In this document: in pieces, positions 34,790 to 41,362 of the stretch
Layout: the number at the start of each line of letters is the position of its first letter
Position numbering within the stretch: the stretch's first letter is position 1
Origin: an uncultured Lachnospiraceae bacterium
GTDB taxonomy: Bacteria; Bacillota; Clostridia; Lachnospirales; Lachnospiraceae
Direction: 5' to 3'
Assembly (NCBI GenBank): GCA_910583965.1
Contig: CAJUAE010000016.1
Location: 1 to 41,939 of the forward strand
DNA length: 41,939 nt
Made by a program: the position numbers and the translations under genes
The notes under the pieces: generated by a model
What the model was told of the DNA's origin: nothing
Seen by the model: only the letters and a program-made list of their open reading frames with translations
Databases searched by the model: none

Positions 34790-34853
34790 AAAAAGGCAAA
34801 GGCGTCCATTTTTAGGGCAGAAAAATTCCTGCTCTGAAAATGAACGCCTTTGC
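34790..34853 (-). terminator. Leader attenuator of the split-GOGAT operon
   Basis: On the minus strand, 25-nt arms (34853-34829 and 34820-34796) pair with two mismatches and one G-T pair around an 8-nt loop, followed by CTTTTT. This is a strong intrinsic terminator placed between the promoter and the first gene, so the operon can be read only when it is bypassed. Its outer arms are GCAAAGGCGTT and GACGCCTTTGC, shared with the glnN leader. Confidence 0.85.
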
Positions 34854-34870
34854 TCATACTCAATATAATA

Positions 34871-34899
34871 TATATACAGCGAATAGCAAGTTTTGTCAA
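34871..34899 (-). promoter_or_regulatory. Promoter of the split-GOGAT/GS/ANTAR operon
   Basis: On the minus strand TTGACA (34899-34894), a 17-nt spacer and TATATA (34876-34871). The transcript would begin near 34864, about 10 nt before the attenuator arm. Confidence 0.85.
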
Positions 34900-34917
34900 G
34901 AGACAAGAACAGGATGA

Positions 34918-35069
34918 GTGTAAATTGTTACTTTTCACACCCGCGCCAAAGTAGTGGGAATCATGCGCCAAAATGCTTGCCTTTTAGCATTTTGTGTGCA
35001 AAATCTGTTATAATTCACACCTCAATAACTTATAACATGATAAAAACTGGCGTGGGTGTGAATTGTAAC
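34918..35069. promoter_or_regulatory. Three copies of a GTGTRAATTRTWAC motif plus a palindrome between divergent nitrogen promoters
   Basis: GTGTAAATTGTTAC at 34918-34931 (plus), GTGTGAATTATAAC at 35020-35007 (minus) and GTGTGAATTGTAAC at 35056-35069 (plus) are copies of one 14-bp motif. A palindrome (CAAAATGC at 34969-34976 with GCATTTTG at 34987-34994) lies between the first two. The copies sit upstream of both divergent promoters and could be operators. The exact TGTNA-N7-TNACA pattern of GlnR sites was not found in them. Confidence 0.5.
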
Positions 35070-35108
35070 TGTAAATTTATATGTTGCGTCAAAAATTATA
35101 AAAAGGGA

Positions 35109-35137
35109 TTGACAAATGATTTTCCCGGGTGTATTAT
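35109..35137 (+). promoter_or_regulatory. Promoter of glnN
   Basis: TTGACA (35109-35114), a 17-nt spacer and TATTAT (35132-35137). Transcription would start near 35144, immediately before the first GGCAAAGGCGTC segment. Confidence 0.87.
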
Positions 35138-35149
35138 CCAACATGTAAA

Positions 35150-35193
35150 GGCAAAGGCGTCTTTGAGATGAAGTTCTCAGAGGCGTTTTTTCT
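35150..35193 (+). terminator. First leader hairpin of glnN, an intrinsic terminator (attenuator)
   Basis: CGTCTTTGAG (35158-35167), an 8-nt loop and CTCAGAGGCG (35176-35185) form a 10-bp stem with two G-T pairs, followed by TTTTTTCTT. It comes within 20 nt of the predicted transcription start and 110 nt before the gene. The lower stem includes the shared GGCAAAGGCGTC sequence (35150-35161). Confidence 0.85.
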
Positions 35194-35223
35194 TAATAAT
35201 TTAAAATAGATGCAATTTGATTC

Positions 35224-35284
35224 AAAAGGCAAGGGCGTCTTTCGTGTGCAAGATCATGTACTGTGAAAGACCTCCTTGCCTTTT
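35224..35284 (+). promoter_or_regulatory. Second leader hairpin of glnN
   Basis: AAAAGGCAAGG (35224-35234) pairs with CCTTGCCTTTT (35274-35284) and GTCTTTC (35237-35243) with GAAAGAC (35265-35271), an 18-bp stem with a 2-by-2 internal loop and a 21-nt apical loop. It ends in CTTTTC just before the GGAAGGAG ribosome site. It may be a second terminator or the partner in an alternative fold with the first segment. Confidence 0.7.
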
Positions 35285-35305
35285 CAAATTGGAAGGAGTG
35301 ACATT

Positions 35306-37402
35306 ATGAAGAAGGTTTCAGAATTTTTTGGATGTAAAGTTTTCGATGACAGAGTAATGAAAGCAAATTTGCCTGCAAAGGTTTATCAATCTTTGAGAAA
35401 AACCATTGACGAGCGTGCAAAGCTTGATATTGGTGTCGCCAATGCAGTTGCAGCAGCAATGAAGGACTGGGCGGTTGCAAATGGCGCTACGCATTATACA
35501 CACTGGTTCCAGCCGCTTACCGGCATAACAGCGGAAAAGCATGATAGTTTCATTTCTCCATCCCCGGATGGCGGTGTGATTATGGAATTCTCAGGAAAGG
35601 AACTGATCAAAGGCGAGCCGGATGCATCTTCTTTTCCGTCCGGTGGACTTCGGGCTACTTTTGAGGCCAGAGGATATACAGCATGGGACCCTACCTCTTA
35701 TGCGTTTATCAAAGGGAAAACATTATGTATTCCTACAGCGTTTTGTTCCTATGGAGGCGAGGCGCTTGATAAGAAAACACCGTTGCTTCGCTCTATGGAA
35801 GCTTTAAATAAGCAGGCGCTTCGTATTCTTCATTTGTTTGGAAAGACGGACGTGAAATATGTCCATACATCTGTAGGACCGGAACAGGAGTATTTCCTCA
35901 TTACAAAGGAAATGTACGAACAGAGAAAAGATCTTCGATTTACAGGACGCACACTTTTTGGTGCGAAACCGCCGAAGGGACAGGAGATGGACGATCATTA
36001 CTTTGGTGTGATTAAACCAAGAGTTGCCGCTTATATGGAAGAACTGAATGAAGAACTTTGGAAGCTGGGAATTCTGGCTAAGACAGAACATAACGAAGTG
36101 GCTCCGGCGCAGCATGAGCTTGCCCCTGTTTATACGACAGCAAATATTGCGACAGACCATAACCAGTTAACCATGGAAATCATGCAGAAAGTGGCGGCAA
36201 AGCATGGACTTGTATGTCTGCTTCATGAAAAGCCATTTGCCGGAGTAAACGGCAGTGGAAAACATAATAACTGGTCCCTTGCGACGGATAACGGCGTGAA
36301 TCTGTTATCACCGGGAGAGACGCCGTATGAAAATGCACAGTTTTTAATATTCCTGTGCGCAGTAATCAAAGCGGTAGACGATTATCAGGATTTGCTTCGT
36401 CTGTCTGTTGCGACAGCAGGAAATGACCACAGGCTCGGTGCCAATGAAGCGCCTCCGGCAGTGGTATCGATTTTCCTTGGAGATGAATTAAATGCGGTAT
36501 TGGAAGCGATTGAAACAGACACTCCATATGAAGGGACGAAAAAGGCACAGATGAAGCTCGGTGTGGATGTGCTCCCGAAATTCAACCGTGATACGACAGA
36601 CCGCAACCGCACATCACCGTTTGCATTTACCGGAAATAAATTTGAGTTTCGTATGCTGGGATCTTCTAACAGCATTGCATGTGCAAATATGATGCTGAAC
36701 AGCGCCGTTGCAGAAAGCCTGAAGATCTATGCGGACAGACTGGAAAAAGCAGAGAACTTTGAAGAAGCATTACATGAAATGATCCGAAAAACGATCAAAG
36801 ACCATAAGCATATCATTTTCAACGGCAATGGTTATGATGATACATGGATTAAGGAAGCGACGGAAAAGAGAGGACTTCTCAACTACCGCACCACACCGGA
36901 TTGTATGCCGCATCTGCTGGATGAAAAAAATGTACAGATGTTGACAGGGCATAAGGTATTTTCTGAAGCTGAGCTGAAATCAAGATGTGAGATCATGCTG
37001 GAAAACTATTGCAAGACTGTACTGATTGAAGCAAATACCATGATTGATATGGCAAAGACAGAGATTGCTCCGGCGGTAAGCGCATATGTACTGGAACTTG
37101 CAAATACAGCAGCAGCGAAAAAAGCAGTGGATGCCTCTATTCCTTGTAGCTATGAAGTGGAACTGTTAAAGAAACTGGCAAGACTGGAAGAACAGATTGC
37201 GGTCAAAGCCGATGAATTGGAAGAAACAGTGATGAAGCTGCAGGATGCCGGGGACATTGAAGCAGAATCTTATAGGATTCGTGATGTTGTTTTGAGTAAG
37301 ATGGGTGAACTCCGGGTTGCCTGTGACGAGGCGGAAATAATGACAGCAAAGAAATACTGGCCGTTTCCAACCTATGGCGATTTACTGTTTGGCGTAAAAT
37401 AA
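35306..37402 (+). CDS. glnN: Glutamine synthetase type III
   Basis: A 698-residue GSIII, the large dodecameric form common in Bacteroides and Clostridia, making glutamine from glutamate, ammonia and ATP. The ATG at 35306 follows GGAAGGAG; an upstream TTG lies in the leader hairpin. The N-terminal GSIII-specific region has NAVAAAMKDWAVANGATHYT. It is followed by FEARGYTAWDPTSYAF, GPEQEYFL near residue 205, APAQHELAPVY near 270, HEKPFAGVNGSGKHNNWSL near 312 and RTSPFAFTGNKFEFRMLGSS near 435. The length is normal. It stands behind an attenuated leader and 100 bp before the ammonium transporter gene. Two GS types within 4 kb suggest different regulation rather than simple redundancy. Confidence 0.96.
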   Translation: MKKVSEFFGCKVFDDRVMKANLPAKVYQSLRKTIDERAKLDIGVANAVAAAMKDWAVANGATHYTHWFQPLTGITAEKHDSFISPSPDGGVIMEFSGKELIKGEPDASSFPSGGLRATFEARGYTAWDPTSYAFIKGKTLCIPTAFCSYGGEALDKKTPLLRSMEALNKQALRILHLFGKTDVKYVHTSVGPEQEYFLITKEMYEQRKDLRFTGRTLFGAKPPKGQEMDDHYFGVIKPRVAAYMEELNEELWKLGILAKTEHNEVAPAQHELAPVYTTANIATDHNQLTMEIMQKVAAKHGLVCLLHEKPFAGVNGSGKHNNWSLATDNGVNLLSPGETPYENAQFLIFLCAVIKAVDDYQDLLRLSVATAGNDHRLGANEAPPAVVSIFLGDELNAVLEAIETDTPYEGTKKAQMKLGVDVLPKFNRDTTDRNRTSPFAFTGNKFEFRMLGSSNSIACANMMLNSAVAESLKIYADRLEKAENFEEALHEMIRKTIKDHKHIIFNGNGYDDTWIKEATEKRGLLNYRTTPDCMPHLLDEKNVQMLTGHKVFSEAELKSRCEIMLENYCKTVLIEANTMIDMAKTEIAPAVSAYVLELANTAAAKKAVDASIPCSYEVELLKKLARLEEQIAVKADELEETVMKLQDAGDIEAESYRIRDVVLSKMGELRVACDEAEIMTAKKYWPFPTYGDLLFGVK

Positions 37403-37502
37403 CGTACCGGCAGGAATGGGGCGGCCGTATGTTCATCTGATACGTTAGTGATAGAATCGAAGATTTCAGAGTGCAAAAAAGATATAGAAAGAAGGAATGT
37501 TT

Positions 37503-39218
37503 ATGACTTACAGTGCAGTCAACACAATTTGGGTATTGATTGGGGCAGCGTTAGTGTTCTTCATGCAGGCGGGATTCTCCATGTGTGAAGCCGGATTTAC
37601 CAGGGCAAAGAATACAGGAAATATTTTGATGAAGAACCTGATGGATTTCTGCATCGGCACACCGGTCTTCTGGCTGGCAGGGTTTGGGATGATGTTTGGA
37701 AGCGGTTCTGCCATCATAGGAACCTTTGACCCATTGATTCGTGGAGAGTACAATCACATTTTGCCGGCGGGGGTTCCACTATGGGCATTTGCGATCTTCC
37801 AGACTGTTTTTTGTGCCACATCTGCAACAATCGTGTCCGGAGGAATGGCTGAGCGAACAAAATTCAGTGCATATTGCATTTATTCTGCAGCAATTTCTCT
37901 TTTGATTTACCCGATTTCAGGACACTGGATTTGGGGTGGCGGATGGCTTTCACAGATGGGCTTTCACGATTTTGCAGGTTCTACAGCCGTGCATATGGTA
38001 GGAGGTGTCTGCGCATTGATCGGAGCCAAAATATTAGGACCTCGTATTGGAAAATATGGTAGAGATGGAAAACCGCGGGCTATCCTCGGACACAACCTTA
38101 CTTTTGCGGCGCTTGGCGTATTTATCCTCTGGTTCTGTTGGTTTGGCTTCAACGGCGCCTCTACTGTAGGTATGGACAGCGACGCTTTAATGGAAACGGC
38201 AGGAAGAGTATTTTTCAACACAAATATGGCAGCTGCGGCAGCTTGCTGTACAACGTTAATCTTCACATGGATTCGATACAAAAAGCCGGATGTTTCCATG
38301 ACATACAATGCAGCATTGGCAGGACTTGTTGGTATTACGGCTGGCTGTGATGCAGTAAGTCCGGCTGGTGCAGCCATAATCGGTTTTGTATGTGGTGTTT
38401 TGGTTGTATTATCCGTTGAATTTTTTGATAAGATTGCAAAAATTGACGACCCGGTTGGCGCTGTATCTGTTCATGGTGTATGTGGGGCAGTCGGAACAAT
38501 CCTTACAGGATTATTTGCGACAGGTGTAACAACAGAAGCAGGGCTTTTCTATGGAGGCGGTTTACACTTCCTTGGAGTTCAGGCGGCAGGCGTTTTTTCT
38601 GTAGCGGCATATGTAGCGATTATCATCACGATTGTATTTTTAGCAATCAAATATACGATTGGACTTCGTGCTGATGCAGAAGATGAAATTGCGGGACTTG
38701 ATGTATCTGAACATGGTTTATTAACAGCATATGCAGGTTTTGCAATGCTTCCGGATACAGTGACAGCGGAGGATGAGGGTATGCCGGTTATGGTGGCGGG
38801 CGATACGCCGATGGCAGAGGCAATCCCGGTTAAAAAAGTTCCGGCTTTTGAAGAAGGTACTCCGAAGTTTACAAAGCTTGAGATTGTATGTAAGGAATCT
38901 AAATTTGAGACATTAAAGAATGCCCTGATGAAGCTTGGTATTACTGGTATGACAGTATCTCATGTTTTGGGATGCGGTGCGCAGAAAGGAAAACCGGAGT
39001 ATTATCGAGGCGTACAGGTCGAAGCAAACCTCCTTCCCAAAGTGCAGGTGGATATCGTAGTCAGCGCAGTTCCGGTTCGTAAAGTCATTGAAACAGCGAA
39101 GAAGGCGCTTTACACAGGACATATCGGGGATGGTAAAATCTTTGTTTACGATGTGGAAAATGTTGTAAAGATAAGAACCGGAGAAGAAGGATTTGATGCT
39201 CTTCAGGACGTAGAATAA
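37503..39218 (+). CDS. amt: Ammonium transporter fused to a PII signalling domain
   Basis: A 571-residue fusion. Residues 1-400 are an Amt channel with 11 helices, including EAGFTRAKNTGNI near residue 30, and the twin pore histidines His164 in STAVHMVGG and His324 in VSVHGVCG. After a linker of about 50 residues, 455-571 form a PII (GlnB/GlnK) domain with TKLEIVCKESKFETLKNAL and a T-loop GAQKGKPEYYRGVQVEAN. Tyr501 aligns with the uridylylated Tyr51 of GlnK. PII usually plugs Amt as a separate trimer; here it is tethered. The second of two ATGs is used because GAAGGA ends six nt before it. It follows glnN and probably shares its transcript. The domain assignment is secure. Confidence 0.94.
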   Translation: MTYSAVNTIWVLIGAALVFFMQAGFSMCEAGFTRAKNTGNILMKNLMDFCIGTPVFWLAGFGMMFGSGSAIIGTFDPLIRGEYNHILPAGVPLWAFAIFQTVFCATSATIVSGGMAERTKFSAYCIYSAAISLLIYPISGHWIWGGGWLSQMGFHDFAGSTAVHMVGGVCALIGAKILGPRIGKYGRDGKPRAILGHNLTFAALGVFILWFCWFGFNGASTVGMDSDALMETAGRVFFNTNMAAAAACCTTLIFTWIRYKKPDVSMTYNAALAGLVGITAGCDAVSPAGAAIIGFVCGVLVVLSVEFFDKIAKIDDPVGAVSVHGVCGAVGTILTGLFATGVTTEAGLFYGGGLHFLGVQAAGVFSVAAYVAIIITIVFLAIKYTIGLRADAEDEIAGLDVSEHGLLTAYAGFAMLPDTVTAEDEGMPVMVAGDTPMAEAIPVKKVPAFEEGTPKFTKLEIVCKESKFETLKNALMKLGITGMTVSHVLGCGAQKGKPEYYRGVQVEANLLPKVQVDIVVSAVPVRKVIETAKKALYTGHIGDGKIFVYDVENVVKIRTGEEGFDALQDVE

Positions 39219-39249
39219 AAATCAGAATGGACAGAAACTAAATATTGTA

Positions 39250-39480
39250 AAGGCATTTGAGAAAAGAGAAGTAGTACAGGCGATCACTTACAGAGAGGGT
39301 GGAACAGTGAGAGCCACCCGGCAGAGCCTGTATGAATAACACTTTTTAAGCTGCAATCCGAACAGATTTTCCTTAGTAGGTGCGACGTTGGTCAGGCGTT
39401 AATGGCAGAACCATGAAAAGGTTTGGAAATGAGATAAAAGATAGGTGGCACCGCGAGCACAGCACTTGCCCTATAGAATG
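39250..39480 (+). ncRNA. T-box leader with an Asn (AAC) specifier, upstream of asnB
   Basis: Stem I begins with AGAGAAGTAGTACAGGC and closes with GCCTGTATGAATAACAC. The specifier loop GAAT-AAC-AC gives AAC, an asparagine codon (39339-39341), matching the downstream gene. The T-box sequence AGGTGGCACCGCG stands at 39443-39455, with ATAGG and CCTAT as flanking antiterminator arms. Uncharged tRNA-Asn should bind and switch on asnB. A clear terminator with a U tract after the T-box was not found, so control could be at translation, or the terminator is imperfect. Confidence 0.9.
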
Positions 39481-39513
39481 CTGAATTACTAAGATTTACG
39501 GAGGTGGATTCAT

Positions 39514-41094
39514 ATGTGTTCTATTATGGGTTATTGCAGCTGCAGTGCTGCTTTTGATGTTTTTATGGAAGGATTTGGGAAGACCATATCAAGAGGTCCG
39601 GATGACAGCCGGGTGGTTGAAACAGGCGATGGTCTTCTTGGATTCCACAGATTATCGATCATGGGATTGACTCCATCCGGTATGCAGCCATTTAAGTATG
39701 GGAACAGTTATGTGGTCTGCAATGGAGAAATTTATGGATTTGAGAAGCTGAAAGAAGAACTGTCAGTGAACTATACGTTTGAAAGTGAATCGGACTGTGA
39801 GATACTTTTACCGTTATATCAGGAATACGGTACAGACATGTTTGGCATGATTGATGCAGAGTTTGCCTGTATCATTTATGATGGGAAAGCAAGAGAATTT
39901 ATCGCTGCAAGAGATCCGATAGGAATCCGTCCATTATATTATGGATATGACAAAGAAGGCGCTGTGATATTTGCCAGTGAAGCGAAAAATCTGACAGGAC
40001 TCACGGAAAAGATCATGCCGTTTCCGCCGGGACATTACTATAAGGGCGGTCAGTTTATCTGTTACTGTGACATTGCTAAAGTAGATACGGTTTGTCATGA
40101 TGATTTGGAAACAGTCTGCAAGGGTATTCGTGATAAGCTTGTGGCCGGCGTGGAAAAACGTCTTGTAGCTGATGCAAAAGTAGGCTTCCTGCTTTCCGGC
40201 GGATTGGATTCTTCTTTGGTGTGCGCTATTGCAGCAATGAAAAGTAACGAACCAATTAAGACCTTTGCGATTGGCATGAGTGAAGATGCCATTGACTTAA
40301 AATATGCAAGACAGGTGGCAGATTATATTGGAAGTGATCATACAGAGGTTTATATGACATCGGATGAAGTACTTTCTTCACTGGAAACAGTCATTCAGTT
40401 GTTGGGAACCTATGATATTACTACAATCCGTGCATCCATGGGTATGTATCTGGTGTGTAAGGCAATCCATGAAAAGACCGATATCCGTGTCCTTTTGACC
40501 GGTGAAATCTCTGATGAATTGTTTGGTTATAAATATACGGACTTTGCACCGGATGCGAGAGCCTTTCAAGAGGAATCACAGAAACGAATCCGTGAACTTC
40601 ATATGTATGATGTTCTCCGTGCGGATCGCTGTATCTCTGTAAACTCACTGGAAGCAAGAGTTCCGTTTGGTGATCTGGATTTTGTAAAATATGTTATGGC
40701 AGTAGATCCGAAATTAAAACTGAATACTTATGGAAAAGGGAAATATCTGCTCCGTCATGCATTTGAACAGGACGGGTATCTGCCGGATGATATTCTTTGG
40801 AGAGAAAAAGCTGCGTTTTCAGATGCTGTTGGACACTCCATGGTTGATTATTTAAAGGAGTATGCACAAAAGCAATATACAGATGCAGAATTTGAAAGCA
40901 GATGTAAAAACTATACTCATGCCAGACCATTTACAAAAGAATCTTTATTATATAGAGAGATTTTTGAAAAGTATTATCCGGGTCAGGCTGAGATGGTTGC
41001 CGATTTCTGGATGCCGAACAGAGAGTGGGAAGGATGCGACGTAAATGATCCTTCTGCAAGGGTACTATCTAACTATGGTAATAGTGGAACATAA
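39514..41094 (+). CDS. asnB: Asparagine synthetase, glutamine-hydrolysing
   Basis: A 526-residue enzyme that makes asparagine from aspartate, glutamine and ATP. The N-terminal class II amidotransferase domain (1-190) has Cys2 as nucleophile (MCSIMGY), ISRGPDD near residue 26, LGFHRLSIM near 42 and the NGEIYG site near 70. The synthetase domain (about 200-500) has the PP-loop SGGLDSS near residue 230, followed by LTGEISDELFGY near 328 and LEARVPFGD near 377. The length fits the bacterial AsnB group (about 525). ACGGAGG precedes the ATG. A T-box reading asparagine codons controls it, which supports asparagine as the product independently of homology. Confidence 0.96.
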   Translation: MCSIMGYCSCSAAFDVFMEGFGKTISRGPDDSRVVETGDGLLGFHRLSIMGLTPSGMQPFKYGNSYVVCNGEIYGFEKLKEELSVNYTFESESDCEILLPLYQEYGTDMFGMIDAEFACIIYDGKAREFIAARDPIGIRPLYYGYDKEGAVIFASEAKNLTGLTEKIMPFPPGHYYKGGQFICYCDIAKVDTVCHDDLETVCKGIRDKLVAGVEKRLVADAKVGFLLSGGLDSSLVCAIAAMKSNEPIKTFAIGMSEDAIDLKYARQVADYIGSDHTEVYMTSDEVLSSLETVIQLLGTYDITTIRASMGMYLVCKAIHEKTDIRVLLTGEISDELFGYKYTDFAPDARAFQEESQKRIRELHMYDVLRADRCISVNSLEARVPFGDLDFVKYVMAVDPKLKLNTYGKGKYLLRHAFEQDGYLPDDILWREKAAFSDAVGHSMVDYLKEYAQKQYTDAEFESRCKNYTHARPFTKESLLYREIFEKYYPGQAEMVADFWMPNREWEGCDVNDPSARVLSNYGNSGT

Positions 41095-41115
41095 AGCGAA
41101 ATACAGATTTTTTAG

Positions 41116-41346
41116 ATGAAATTTCGGTATATGCAGACAAATATATGAAAAAAGCATTGCGTATGAGTGACTTACTCTATCCGGAAGCATTAAAGGAACG
41201 TCTTGGTGGTCTTGTGGAATGGAAAAACCTGACTGTGGAAAATGGTGGCGCTGGAATATATTCGTTATATTGAGAAGACAATCGAGAGCCGGATTAAGTA
41301 TGTGTCTGTCGGTGCAGAACGTGATGCCTGTATTACAATGTTTTAG
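41116..41346 (+). pseudogene. purA: Adenylosuccinate synthetase remnant (internal deletion and frameshift)
   Basis: Two pieces of a PurA-like protein are joined. The first (from about 41116) reads ADKYMKKALRMSDLLYPEAL followed by KERLGGLVEWKNLTVENGG, like the segment after the GIGPAY motif of PurA. The second, in the +1 frame from about 41249, reads ALEYIRYIEKTIESRIKYVS then VGAERDACITMF and a stop at 41346, like the PurA C-terminus. The N-terminal nucleotide-binding part and some 150 central residues are missing. No start codon or ribosome site is present. It lies between asnB and pyrG, so an intact PurA was once part of this cluster. The identification depends on short matches and should be checked by search. 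Confidence 0.55.
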
Positions 41347-41362
41347 GAGAAAATGAAAAATT

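Noticed and set aside
34790..34853. Bidirectional terminator simply separating the two nitrogen operons
   Set aside because: It lies downstream of the minus-strand promoter and upstream of its first gene, and the plus-strand promoter is 250 bp away reading outward, so it is in the leader of the minus-strand operon.
37403..37502. Possible structured leader between glnN and amt
   Set aside because: Only an imperfect TAACGTA/TACGTTA pairing is seen; it has no U tract and does not share the GGCAAAGGCGTC sequence of the other leaders.
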